64,000 nucleotides of DNA from Kribbella qitaiheensis (GTDB taxonomy: Bacteria > Actinomycetota > Actinomycetes > Propionibacteriales > Kribbellaceae), in NCBI RefSeq assembly GCF_014217565.1, contig NZ_CP043661.1, positions 4,402,001 to 4,466,000 on the forward strand, in the 5' to 3' direction. The stretch's first letter is position 1; each line of letters starts with the position of its first letter. A model generated the notes under the pieces. It ran no database searches and was not told where the DNA came from. It saw only the letters and a program-made list of their open reading frames with translations. A program made the position numbers and the translations under genes. This document shows, piece after piece, positions 1-7,837 of the stretch.

Positions 1-73
1 TCGCGGGGCTGCTGCCACTCCAGCGCCGACCTCACCGACGTACGACGTCTGACACGAACGGGACGAGCATCAG
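1..73. other. Upstream region of gyrA, possible end of an upstream gene
   Basis: In many actinobacteria gyrB ends just before gyrA. Here one frame ends at a TGA at 49-51 with the residues PTSPTYDV, which does not look like a typical GyrB C-terminus. I cannot assign this piece; it may be the tail of an unrelated gene or plain spacer. No clear promoter is visible in so short a stretch. A weak GGACGAG purine run precedes the gyrA start. Confidence 0.3.
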
Positions 74-2725
74 ATGACCGAGACCCCAGTTTCTCCAGGA
101 CACGACCGGATCGAGCCGCTCGATCTGCAGACGGAGATGCAGCAGTCGTATCTCGACTACGCGATGGCCGTCATCGTCGGCCGCGCGTTGCCCGAGGTGC
201 GCGACGGACTGAAGCCTGTGCACCGTCGCATCCTCTATGCGATGTACGACGGCGGCTACCGGCCGGACCGCGGCTTCTCCAAGTGTTCGCGCATCGTCGG
301 TGACGTGATGGGTCAGTACCACCCCCACGGTGACTCGGCGATCTACGACACCCTGGTCCGGCTCGCGCAGCCGTGGGTGATGCGCGCGCCGATGATCCAG
401 GGACAGGGAAACTTCGGCTCGCCGGGTAACGACCCGGCCGCCGCGATGCGGTACACCGAGTGCCGGCTGGCCCCGCTGGCGATGGAGATGGTGCGCGACA
501 TCGACCAGGACACGGTCGACTTCCGCCCCAACTACGACGGCCGCTCGCAGGAGCCGGTGATCCTGCCCAGCCGCTTCCCGAACCTGCTGGTGAACGGCTC
601 GGCCGGTATCGCGGTCGGCATGGCGACGCAGATCCCGCCGCACAACCTGCGCGAGGTCGCGGCCGCGGCGCAGTGGGCCCTGGAGCACCCGGACGCCACC
701 CAGGAAGAAGTGCTGGCGGCGTGCATGGAGAACATCAAGGGCCCGGACTTCCCGAACGGCGCGCTGATCGTCGGCTACAAGGGCATCGACGACGCCTACC
801 GGACCGGCCGTGGCTCGGTCACCATGCGTGCGGTGGTGGACATCGAGGAGGACGCCAAGGGGCGGACCAGCCTCGTCGTCACCCAACTGCCGTACATGGT
901 CAACCCGGACAACCTGGCGCAGAAGATCGCCGAACTGGTGAACACGGGCAAGATGACCGGCATCGCCGACATCCGGGACGACACCTCGTCGCGGACCGGC
1001 CAGCGCCTGGTGATCGTGCTGAAGCGCGACGCCCAGCCCCGCGTAGTACTGAACAACCTCTACAAGCACACGCAGTTGCAGGACACCTTCGGCTGCAACA
1101 TGCTCGCGCTGGTCGACGGCGTACCGCGCACGCTCAGCCTGGACCTGTTCATCACGCACTGGATCGACCACCAGATCGAGGTCATCCAGCGGCGGACCCG
1201 CTACCGCCTCCGCGAGGCCGAGAAGCAGGCCCACATCTACCGCGGCCTGGTGAAGGCGCTCGACGCGCTGGACGAGGTCATCGCGCTGATCCGGCGCAGC
1301 CCGGACGTCGAGGAGGCCCGTACCGGCCTGATCTCCCTGCTGGAGATCGACGAGGTCCAGGCGCAGGCGATCCTGGACATGCAGCTGCGCCGGCTGGCCG
1401 CCCTGGAGCGGCAGAAGATCATCGACCGGCTGCTCGAGCTCGAGGCCGTCATCGCCGACCTCGAGGACATCCTGGCCGACCCGGTCCGGCAGCGGACCAT
1501 CGTCCGCGACGAGCTGGCCGAGATCGTCGAGCGGTACGGCGACGAGCGGCGTACGGAGATCATCGCGGCCGACGGCGACCTGTCCGTCCAGGACCTGGTG
1601 CCGGACGAGGACGTCGTCGTCACCATCAGCCGCGGCGGCTACGCCAAGCGCACCAAGACCGACCTCTACCGCACCCAGAACCGCGGCGGTAAGGGCGTCC
1701 GTGGCGCGGCGTTGCGGGCCGAGGACGAGATCGGTCACTTCTTCGCCACCACGAACCACCACTGGATGCTGTTCTTCACCACCAAGGGCCGGGTGTACCG
1801 GGCCAAGGTCTGGCAGCTGCCGGAGTCCGCGCGTGATGCAAAGGGTTCGCACGTGGCCGGTCTGCTCTCGTTCCAGCCGGACGAGGAGATCGCCCAGGTC
1901 CTGACGCTGCGCGACTACGAGCAGTCGCCGTACCTGTTGCTGGCCACCAAGCGTGGACTGGTGAAGAAGACGGCGCTGACCGACTACGACTCGGCCCGGC
2001 AGAGCGGCATCATCGCGGTGAACTTCCGCGAGGACGACGACGAGCTGATCGGCGCCGAGCTGGCCTCCGCCGAGGACGACCTGATGCTGGTCTCCAAGAA
2101 GGGTCAGTCGATCCGCTTCACCGCGAACGACGAGCAGCTTCGCCCGATGGGCCGGGCCACCTCCGGCGTGACCGGGATGAAGTTCCGCGGCGGCGACGAG
2201 TTGCTGTCGATGGCCGTCATCCGGGCCGGCTCGGAGGAGGACGCGCAGTACGTCTTCACCGTCACCGACGCGGGCTACGCCAAGCGGACCGCGGTCGCGC
2301 AGTACCGGCAGCAGGGCCGTGGCGGCCTCGGCATCAAGGCGGTCAAGTTGAACGACGAGCGTGGCTCGCTGGTCGGTGCGCTGATCGTCGTGGACGCCGA
2401 CCAGGTGCTCGCTATCAAGAACAGCGGTCAGGTCGTCCGCAGCCGGGTGGACAGCGTTCCGGTCAAGGGCCGCGACACGATGGGTGTGAAGTTCGCCGGA
2501 GTCGGGGAGTCTGATGCTGTGGTCGCCATCACCCGTAACACCGACCTCACGGTGAGTGAGGAAGAGCTCGAAGCTGTCGAAGGCACCGAAGAGGGTGTCC
2601 AGGATGTGGATGGTTCGCCAACCGAAACAGCCCCCGAGAGCGTCCAGAATGATGACCAGCATTCGACGGACATCGAGGGCGCGGCTACCGTCGAAGACGA
2701 CGAAGCCGGCCAGGAGGGCACCTGA
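74..2725 (+). CDS. gyrA: DNA gyrase subunit A
   Basis: ATP-dependent type IIA topoisomerase subunit that cuts and rejoins DNA to introduce negative supercoils, acting with GyrB in the cytoplasm. The N-terminus (QQSYLDYAMAVIVGRALPEV) is diagnostic. The catalytic tyrosine is Y127 in AMRYTECRL. The quinolone-resistance-determining region reads HPHGDSAIYD, with Ser at position 88, a position where many mycobacteria carry Ala. The C-terminal beta-pinwheel carries a GyrA box near residue 535 that reads QNRGGKG instead of the consensus QRRGGKG. After about residue 815 there is a long acidic tail rich in Glu and Asp. Length 883 aa is normal for actinobacteria. The stop overlaps the start of the next gene by one base, suggesting translational coupling. 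Confidence 0.98.
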   Translation: MTETPVSPGHDRIEPLDLQTEMQQSYLDYAMAVIVGRALPEVRDGLKPVHRRILYAMYDGGYRPDRGFSKCSRIVGDVMGQYHPHGDSAIYDTLVRLAQPWVMRAPMIQGQGNFGSPGNDPAAAMRYTECRLAPLAMEMVRDIDQDTVDFRPNYDGRSQEPVILPSRFPNLLVNGSAGIAVGMATQIPPHNLREVAAAAQWALEHPDATQEEVLAACMENIKGPDFPNGALIVGYKGIDDAYRTGRGSVTMRAVVDIEEDAKGRTSLVVTQLPYMVNPDNLAQKIAELVNTGKMTGIADIRDDTSSRTGQRLVIVLKRDAQPRVVLNNLYKHTQLQDTFGCNMLALVDGVPRTLSLDLFITHWIDHQIEVIQRRTRYRLREAEKQAHIYRGLVKALDALDEVIALIRRSPDVEEARTGLISLLEIDEVQAQAILDMQLRRLAALERQKIIDRLLELEAVIADLEDILADPVRQRTIVRDELAEIVERYGDERRTEIIAADGDLSVQDLVPDEDVVVTISRGGYAKRTKTDLYRTQNRGGKGVRGAALRAEDEIGHFFATTNHHWMLFFTTKGRVYRAKVWQLPESARDAKGSHVAGLLSFQPDEEIAQVLTLRDYEQSPYLLLATKRGLVKKTALTDYDSARQSGIIAVNFREDDDELIGAELASAEDDLMLVSKKGQSIRFTANDEQLRPMGRATSGVTGMKFRGGDELLSMAVIRAGSEEDAQYVFTVTDAGYAKRTAVAQYRQQGRGGLGIKAVKLNDERGSLVGALIVVDADQVLAIKNSGQVVRSRVDSVPVKGRDTMGVKFAGVGESDAVVAITRNTDLTVSEEELEAVEGTEEGVQDVDGSPTETAPESVQNDDQHSTDIEGAATVEDDEAGQEGT

Positions 2726-3705
2726 TGACCAACCGCGCGAGGCCGACATGGCCTGACGGGGCGGCTGACAGCTCCAAGTCCCAGACGCCGCCGGGTCGTA
2801 CCGGCCAGGGCGCCAATGGGAAGGGCCAGCCGACTCCACCGGCCACACCGACCTCCAACGGTCGTACGCCCTCCGGCAACGGCCAGCGGCCCGGTACACC
2901 GGCCCAGCCGCAGCGTCCTGCCCAGCCCTTGAACCAGTCGGGGACCGCGGCCAAGCCGGTGCAGCGCCCACCTCAGCAACCGCCGGTCCGCCCGCCTTCG
3001 GGCCCGTCCTCGGCCGGCACCCAGGCCGGTACTGCGAGTCCGGTGGCGCCTGTACGGCCGCCGCTGAGCCCGAGTACGCCGGGACGCCCTGAGCCACGCC
3101 CCCCGCTGGGTGAGCCGGTTCGGAGCGGCCGGCCCGCGACGCCGGCGTACGGGCAGACCGGCAAGATCGCGACACCGTCGGCTCCGGCCGAGACCTTCGG
3201 GGACAAGGTGAACGCGGCGAAGCAGGCTGTGCTCGACAAGGCGGCCGCGGTCAAGGACGCCGCTACGCAGGGCGCCGATCGGATCGGCTCCGACAACAAG
3301 ACAGAAGCGGCGGCCAAGACCTCCAGCCGGCCGCAGACCCGGAAGGCGCGGCTGCGGCTGTCCAGGGTGGATCCGTGGTCGGTGATGAAGACGGCGTTCC
3401 TGCTCTCGATCGCCTTCGGTATCGTCACCTGGGTCGCGGTGTTCATCGTCTGGTCGGCGATCGGCGCGGCCGGCGTCTTCGACAACATCAACAACACGGT
3501 CTCGGAGGTGCTCGGTACGCCCTCGGCCGAGCCGTTCCGGATCGAGGACTACGTGAACACCGGCAAGGTGATGGGATTCACCACCCTGCTGGCCTGTGCG
3601 GACGTGCTCATCATCACCGCGCTGGCGACCCTCGGATCGTTCCTCTACAACATCGCGGCCACCCTGCTGGGCGGTCTCGAAGTGACGTTGGCCTCCGAGG
3701 ACTGA
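2725..3705 (+). CDS. DUF3566 domain membrane protein
   Basis: A protein of 326 aa with a disordered Pro/Thr/Gly-rich N-terminal half (residues 1-150), a short Ala/Lys helix region, and a C-terminal DUF3566 domain (about 205-326). The domain starts with RKARLRLSRVDPWSVMKTAF and has two membrane segments (about 218-245 and 285-315). DUF3566 proteins commonly follow gyrA in actinobacteria; their role is unknown. The ATG overlaps the gyrA TGA, so the two are almost certainly co-transcribed. The coupling to gyrase is positional only, with no evidence for a shared function. The proline-rich N-terminus is long and probably cytoplasmic. Confidence 0.9.
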   Translation: MTNRARPTWPDGAADSSKSQTPPGRTGQGANGKGQPTPPATPTSNGRTPSGNGQRPGTPAQPQRPAQPLNQSGTAAKPVQRPPQQPPVRPPSGPSSAGTQAGTASPVAPVRPPLSPSTPGRPEPRPPLGEPVRSGRPATPAYGQTGKIATPSAPAETFGDKVNAAKQAVLDKAAAVKDAATQGADRIGSDNKTEAAAKTSSRPQTRKARLRLSRVDPWSVMKTAFLLSIAFGIVTWVAVFIVWSAIGAAGVFDNINNTVSEVLGTPSAEPFRIEDYVNTGKVMGFTTLLACADVLIITALATLGSFLYNIAATLLGGLEVTLASED

Positions 3706-3718
3706 GCCTGTCAGCCGC

Positions 3719-3751
3719 TTCCGGTCGGGTGCTTTGACGGCCCGGCCGGAA
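3719..3751 (+). terminator. Stem-loop after the DUF3566 gene
   Basis: The arms TTCCGGTCGGG (3719-3729) and CCCGGCCGGAA (3741-3751) can pair with one bulge over an 11-base loop. No T-tract follows, as is usual in high-GC actinobacteria. It sits between gyrA-DUF3566 and the tRNA promoter, where a terminator is expected. Confidence 0.45.
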
Positions 3752-3756
3752 CCGGT

Positions 3757-3786
3757 TTGGGAGACAGGCCGTCAGTGCGGTAATCT
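3757..3786 (+). promoter_or_regulatory. Probable sigma-70 type promoter for tRNA-Ile
   Basis: A TTGGGA element (3757-3762) and TAATCT (3781-3786) are 18 bases apart and lie about 25 bases before the tRNA 5' end. This fits a housekeeping -35/-10 pair, but it is inferred from pattern only. Confidence 0.4.
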
Positions 3787-3811
3787 CTCTCCGGTTCGTC
3801 CCCGCAATTGC

Positions 3812-3885
3812 GGGCCTATAGCTCAGTTGGTTAGAGCGCTGCCCTGATAAGGCAGAGGTCACAGGTTCAAATCCTGTTAGGCCCA
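3812..3885 (+). tRNA. tRNA-Ile (GAT)
   Basis: A complete 74-base cloverleaf. The 7-bp acceptor stem GGGCCTA/TAGGCCC, D-arm, anticodon stem CTGCC/GGCAG with loop CTGATAA (anticodon GAT at 3846-3848), and T-arm ACAGG-TTCAAAT-CCTGT are all visible. CCA is not encoded. It lies in the conserved actinobacterial order gyrA, DUF3566, tRNA-Ile, tRNA-Ala. Confidence 0.97.
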
Positions 3886-3917
3886 CCCCAGATCGAAACC
3901 GATCCAAGGAGTCCCCG

Positions 3918-4049
3918 GTGCTGAAGAAGGTTCTGCTGGTTCTGCTGGCCAGCGTCGGTGGATACTTCGTGTACAAGAAGACTCAGCAGTCCCGCGCCGA
4001 GCAGGACCTCTGGGCCGAGGCCGTCGACCCGGTCACACCCGGGCACTGA
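3918..4049 (+). CDS. DLW-39 family small protein
   Basis: A 43-residue protein starting at GTG with a good AAGGAG ribosome site at 3906-3911. It has a hydrophobic N-terminal stretch (VLLVLLASVGGYFVY), a basic KK, and then the motif RAEQDLWAEAVDP. This matches the tiny DLW-39 family found between the tRNA-Ile and tRNA-Ala genes in actinobacteria. It is probably a single-pass membrane microprotein with a short cytoplasmic tail. Function is unknown. It is too short for most gene finders and is easily missed. Confidence 0.8.
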   Translation: MLKKVLLVLLASVGGYFVYKKTQQSRAEQDLWAEAVDPVTPGH

Positions 4050-4056
4050 TCCCCAC

Positions 4057-4129
4057 GGGGGCGTAGCTCAACTGGCAGAGCACTGCCTTTGCAAGGCAGG
4101 GGTTAGGGGTTCGAGTCCCCTCGTCTCCA
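4057..4129 (+). tRNA. tRNA-Ala (TGC)
   Basis: A 73-base cloverleaf. Acceptor stem GGGGGCG/CGTCTCC pairs with G-T wobbles. The anticodon stem CTGCC/GGCAG encloses TTTGCAA with anticodon TGC at 4090-4092. T-arm AGGGG-TTCGAGT-CCCCT. CCA is not encoded. It is 171 bases after the tRNA-Ile, with the DLW-39 gene between them. Confidence 0.97.
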
Positions 4130-4140
4130 CCCCACAGACA

Positions 4141-4168
4141 AGCCGGTTCCACCAGGGGCCGGCTTTCT
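4141..4168 (+). terminator. Terminator after tRNA-Ala
   Basis: The arms AGCCGG (4141-4146) and CCGGCT (4159-4164) can pair, and extra TTCC/GG pairing is possible. The hairpin is followed by TTTCT. It lies 12 bases after the tRNA end. Confidence 0.55.
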
Positions 4169-4283
4169 GCTTGTACTGCGAAGTGCACCCACGCACCCTC
4201 TGTCACGCATGCCATTGACCTTGGAGGGCGGGCGGTCGAGGGTTTGGTTGTTCGGGGTGCCCTTGCGGACGAAGGAGGCTGTT

Positions 4284-4643
4284 GTGCGGGCTACGCGCGT
4301 CATTGCGAATCTGTCGGTTCCTGATATCGGCGAAGCTCGTGACTTCTATGTCGGGTATCTCGGGCTCAGTGACGAGGGGATCAAGATGGACTGGGTTTCC
4401 AGATTCCAGTCGCCCGATGGCGGGGCGGTCGTTCAACTCGTCACCCGCGACGCCACCGCTCCGCAGGATTCGGTGATCTCGGTCGCTGTCGGCGACGACG
4501 TGGAGGAGGCGTACGAGGAGGCGATGAGACGCGGCTTCGAGATCGTCTATCCGTTCACCGCCGAACCGTGTGGCATGCGGAGGTTCTTCGTACGCGCTCC
4601 TGACGGCAACCTGATCAACATCAACAGTCATAAGGACGACTAG
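4284..4643 (+). CDS. VOC (glyoxalase/bleomycin resistance) family protein
   Basis: A 119-aa single-domain vicinal-oxygen-chelate protein. The GTG start at 4284 is chosen because GAAGGAGG sits 5 bases before it; an upstream ATG has no such site. Typical features are the first strand IANLSVPDIGEARDFYVGYLGLS, a central Gln-Leu strand, and the closing RRFFVRAPDGNLININSH, which supplies a likely metal ligand region. Substrate cannot be read from sequence; the family includes glyoxalases, dioxygenases and drug-binding proteins. It is a single gene between the tRNAs and a methyltransferase. Confidence 0.82.
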   Translation: MRATRVIANLSVPDIGEARDFYVGYLGLSDEGIKMDWVSRFQSPDGGAVVQLVTRDATAPQDSVISVAVGDDVEEAYEEAMRRGFEIVYPFTAEPCGMRRFFVRAPDGNLININSHKDD

Positions 4644-4712
4644 AGCCGGGTACGCCGTACGCGAACTCGGCGCGATCGAGATTGTCTGAGCGCTGGTCTA
4701 GCGTGCCGGTCC

Positions 4713-5339
4713 ATGAGTTCTGAAGACTGGCAGGCAGATACCCGGATCTCCTACGACACCGTCGCCGGGAGCTATGCCGAGATGGTGCGTGGGCTGTTGG
4801 ACGAGACGCCGTACGAGCGGGCGGCGCTGGAGTTGTTCGCCCGCCAGGTTGGTGGTGGGGTGGTTGCTGATGTGGGGTGTGGACCGGGGCGGATCACGGG
4901 GTATCTGCGCGGGCTGGGAGTAGACGCGTTCGGGATCGATCTGTCGCCGGCGATGATCGACATCGCTCGGCGGGAGTTTCCCGGCGTACGGTTCGAGGTC
5001 GGGTCGATGACCGAGCTTGAAGTTGCTGACGCCTCGTTGAGCGGGTTGGTCGCGTGGTACTCGCTGATTCATGTTCCTGATGAGGAGATCGGTGCGGTGC
5101 TGGCGCATCTCAGGCGCGTACTGCGGCCGGGGAGTCCGTTGTTGCTGGGGTTCCACGTCGGTGATGAGACGCAGTTGAAGACGCAGGGGTACGGCGGGCA
5201 TGCGATGAAGGTCTACGTGCATCTGCGGCAGCCGGAGCAGTTGGCTGCGTGGCTCGAAGAGGCCGGATTCACGGTCGAGATGCAGATGACGCTCAGCTCG
5301 GCCGAGAGCCGGCGCGGCGCCATTCTCTTCGCGCGCTGA
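4713..5339 (+). CDS. Class I SAM-dependent methyltransferase
   Basis: A 208-aa protein with the full Rossmann-type methyltransferase core. Motif I is DVGCGPG (about residues 53-59), motif II is the acidic end of FGIDLSPAMID, followed by FEVGSMTELEV (motif III) and a LIHVP post-motif. The C-terminal part (RQPEQLAAWLEEAGFTVE) is typical of methyltransferase domain 25/11 proteins. The target is unknown: small molecule or lipid is more likely than nucleic acid. It stands alone. The last 15 bases of the gene, including the stop, are duplicated just downstream. Confidence 0.88.
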   Translation: MSSEDWQADTRISYDTVAGSYAEMVRGLLDETPYERAALELFARQVGGGVVADVGCGPGRITGYLRGLGVDAFGIDLSPAMIDIARREFPGVRFEVGSMTELEVADASLSGLVAWYSLIHVPDEEIGAVLAHLRRVLRPGSPLLLGFHVGDETQLKTQGYGGHAMKVYVHLRQPEQLAAWLEEAGFTVEMQMTLSSAESRRGAILFAR

Positions 5340-5359
5340 ACGGCCTCTTCGCGCGCTGA
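5325..5359 (+). repeat. 15-bp direct repeat at a gene end
   Basis: CTCTTCGCGCGCTGA occurs at 5325-5339, where it encodes the last residues and stop of the methyltransferase, and again at 5345-5359. It looks like a small local duplication. Confidence 0.8.
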
Positions 5360-5458
5360 TCAGGAAGGGACGCAGGTCACAGTTGGGCGTCCTCACATCG
5401 TGGTGGGCCGTTTCGTCGGAGGGGTTGTAGACAACGAAAATCGGCTGAGGAGTTCACC

Positions 5459-5932
5459 ATGGACGCACGTTTGAACCTTTACGAAACCCCGTCCGCAGGC
5501 AAGGCGCTGAAGCATCTCGTCTCTGCCGGCCGGGCGGCGCTGGAGACGTCGCTCCCCCTTGCCACGCAGGAGTTGGTGCGGCTCCGCGCGAGTCAGATCA
5601 ACGGGTGCGGCTACTGCACCGACATGCACACCAAGGATGCCGCCGCTGCCGGTGAGACCGCGCAGCGCCTCCACCTGGTGGCAGCCTGGCGGGAAGCCAC
5701 GGTCTTCACCGAGGCGGAGCGCGCCGCCTTGGAACTGGCGGAGCAGGGCACCCGCCTCGCCGATGCCTCAGGCGGCGTAACGGACGAGGCCTGGGCGAAC
5801 GCGGCCAAGCACTACGACGAGGAGCAGCTCGCCACGCTGGTGTCGGTGATCGCCCTCATCAACGCCTTCAACCGGATGAACGTCATCATCCAGCAGCCCG
5901 CCGGCGACTACCAGCCCGGCCAGTTCGGCTGA
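5459..5932 (+). CDS. AhpD-like carboxymuconolactone decarboxylase family protein
   Basis: A 157-aa protein of the AhpD/CMD fold. The active site reads NGCGYCTDMHTKDA (about residues 50-63), giving the CxxC-xxxH arrangement used for peroxide reduction with a thiol partner. The helical remainder (EAERAALELAEQGTRL, LATLVSVIALINAFNRMNV) fits the family. It is likely a cytoplasmic thiol peroxidase or related antioxidant enzyme. An AGGAG ribosome site (GAGGAGTTCACC) precedes the ATG. A single transcription unit is likely. The exact substrate cannot be decided. Confidence 0.88.
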   Translation: MDARLNLYETPSAGKALKHLVSAGRAALETSLPLATQELVRLRASQINGCGYCTDMHTKDAAAAGETAQRLHLVAAWREATVFTEAERAALELAEQGTRLADASGGVTDEAWANAAKHYDEEQLATLVSVIALINAFNRMNVIIQQPAGDYQPGQFG

Positions 5933-6187
5933 TCGAGGGATTGGTTGCCGGGCCACGAAGGTTGTTGCTGGGTGCATCTATATGGCGTGACGGTTCGGGT
6001 ACGGATTGTCACGAGGTACGCATTGTTTGTTTGCGGGTGCGTGCAGATGTCCGGAGTGGCCTAGCGGGCAGTGGAGTCGACGGCTGATCGTCTGTTGAGG
6101 AAGCGACATCGGGCGATCACTGACGACGTGTCGACGCGGGGACCTAGTGCCGCGCGTCGACCGGTCGACTACGGAGGATCCGGACAC

Positions 6188-6831
6188 GTGCCCGAGACCT
6201 ATCGCGGCATCCCGCACCTACTGGACACCTGGCTCGTTCTGATCGCGATGACGCTGCCGGTCGCCATCTCGTCGGCCCAGCGGCTGGGCGGCGTGGTGCC
6301 GCGGCTGGCGTCGCTGCTGATGCCGGCGTCGTTCGCGCTGATCCTGGCGGCGACGCTGAGCCTGACCGCGCACCGGCTGACCGGCGTCGGTGTCTGCGGG
6401 ACGCACCTGACGACGACCGGTGGGCTGACCTCGATGCAGGGCCTGCTGAATGTGCTGCTGTTCGTCCCGCGGCCGGGATGCCGACGCTTGCCAGCGGACG
6501 CCCTGCCGACGGGATCGCGGCCGGGATCGGGTTGTCCGCTGCCGTCGAGGCGATGCAGGCGCTGATCCCGCTGGGACGGTCCTGTCAGTTGCACGATCTG
6601 ATCGCGAACACGCTGGGCGCCTTCGCGGGCGTCGGGCTGGCGGCAGCGGTCCAGGTGGCGACCCGGACCAGGACACTGATCAGCCCCGCGTACGTCGTGG
6701 AGCACGGCGCGGTACTCGTATCCCGCAGCCGGGGCCCGGCCCGGCACCGACGGGGCGAATTCGTCGCCCGGTCCGCCCGGCCGATGCTGGCGAGAGCCGG
6801 CCGGCTGCACCCAGTCGCCAGGCTCCGCTGA
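6188..6831 (+). pseudogene. VanZ-like membrane protein, frameshifted
   Basis: Two overlapping frames together make one VanZ-family protein. The first part (GTG at 6188, GGAGG at 6175) has hydrophobic segments and ends in the family motif LLNVLLFVP at about 6445-6470. The reading then has to move by one base near 6467-6476 to continue as AAGMPTLASGRP, then EAMQALIPLGRSCQLHDLIANTLGAFAG, which holds the conserved E-Q, G-R, D and N-G residues of VanZ. A one-base loss in the CCCGCGGCCGGG stretch would explain it. The gene is either a true pseudogene, a sequencing error, or less likely a programmed frameshift. VanZ proteins are associated with glycopeptide or other cell-envelope tolerance. Confidence 0.7.
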
Positions 6832-7132
6832 GAGGCGGCTACGCCATGCTCGCAACTCCTCCGTCGGCAGCTCGCAAGGGCTGTCGTCGGCGGGTGGTCT
6901 AGCGGAAGTGCTCGGTGGTGGTCGGGCAGGTGGCGTTGGCCTGCGAGCGGGTGGGTCGGCAGGCGTCGCGAGCAGGCGTCGGGAGCTAGCTCGCCAGCGG
7001 CCGGTCGGCAGGACGGCGTCGAGAACGTCTGGGTGAACAGTTGAGGGCGGGGTGGGAAATGCGCGCATAGTTTTCCACAGGGTGTGGATGAACCGGGGGA
7101 TGACGGACCAGCGGGGTGCAGATATCCACAGG
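6832..7132. other. Intergenic region without a gene
   Basis: About 300 bases between two convergent genes. I see no credible coding frame. The right third holds three sequences that resemble DnaA boxes (listed separately). No hairpin with a T-tract is obvious. Confidence 0.6.
7071..7130. promoter_or_regulatory. Small cluster of DnaA-box-like 9-mers
   Basis: TTTTCCACA (7071-7079), TCATCCACA on the reverse strand (7083-7091) and ATATCCACA (7122-7130) each match the TTATCCACA consensus at 8 of 9 positions within 60 bases. Single 8/9 matches occur by chance; three so close is more suggestive. The function (DnaA titration or regulation) is inferred. Confidence 0.4.
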
Positions 7133-7744
7133 TCAGGGGCGGACTTCGAGGCCTAGGGAGGTGGTGATGACGATCGCCTGGGTGAGGTCGACGATCGTGC
7201 CTTTGAGCTCGACTGTGAGCGGGTCGAGGGTCGCCAGGTCCGAGCCGCGCAGGTCGCAGCCGGAGAAATCGGCTCGTTGCATCGAGGCTCCGGAGAGGTC
7301 GAGATCCCGCAGCACGGACTTGGCGGCGCGCAGGCCGGACAGGTCGGCTTCGCGCAGCTTCACCCCGGACAGCTCGGCCCCGCGGAGGTCCGCACCGGGG
7401 AGACCGACGAAGGACCAGTCGCCGCCGGTCACCTTCATCAGGCTGTAGGTGCAGTCGTCGAACACGCTGCCCATCAACTTGCAGCGGGTGAAGGTGGTGT
7501 CGAAGAAGGAGCAGCGGACGAAGGTGCAGTTCACGAACGCCGCGTCGGTATGGGTGGAGGCGTTGAACCGGACGCCGCGGAAGGTGCACTCGTCGAACAC
7601 CCCACCGGAGTTGCTGATCTCGGTCAGGTCCGAGTCGATCAACAGCACCCGGCGGTAGGTCTGCCCGGACGGATCGGCGTCGTCCCAGTCCCGGACGGTG
7701 GATTCTGTCGCGGGCCTCTGACGCCCGTGGTTGCGGTCGGCCAC
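7133..7744 (-). CDS. Pentapeptide repeat protein
   Basis: A 203-aa protein started at GTG 7744, chosen because GAGGGAG lies 5 bases before it. From about residue 40 to 180 it shows repeated A(D/N)LXX-type units: CTFRGVRF, ANCTF-like segments, ADLRGAELSG, ADLSGL, ADFSGCDLRGSDL. This predicts a right-handed quadrilateral beta-helix. Some such proteins (MfpA, Qnr) mimic DNA and bind gyrase, and this gene lies about 4.4 kb from gyrA. However, most pentapeptide proteins have no known role, so gyrase protection is only a possibility. It is divergent from the epimerase gene at 7838. Confidence 0.85.
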   Translation of the reverse strand: MADRNHGRQRPATESTVRDWDDADPSGQTYRRVLLIDSDLTEISNSGGVFDECTFRGVRFNASTHTDAAFVNCTFVRCSFFDTTFTRCKLMGSVFDDCTYSLMKVTGGDWSFVGLPGADLRGAELSGVKLREADLSGLRAAKSVLRDLDLSGASMQRADFSGCDLRGSDLATLDPLTVELKGTIVDLTQAIVITTSLGLEVRP

Positions 7745-7837
7745 AGCACTCCCTCTCGATTCGAACTCCCCTGCATTGTGACGACCTCGACAGACAATAT
7801 TCAGCCAGTCGTCGAACAAGGCAGGCAGGATTGAAGG

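Noticed and set aside
32..3175. A 1047-residue open frame on the minus strand opposite gyrA
   Set aside because: It is a codon-bias shadow of gyrA in GC-rich DNA; its translation is low-complexity and shows no domain.
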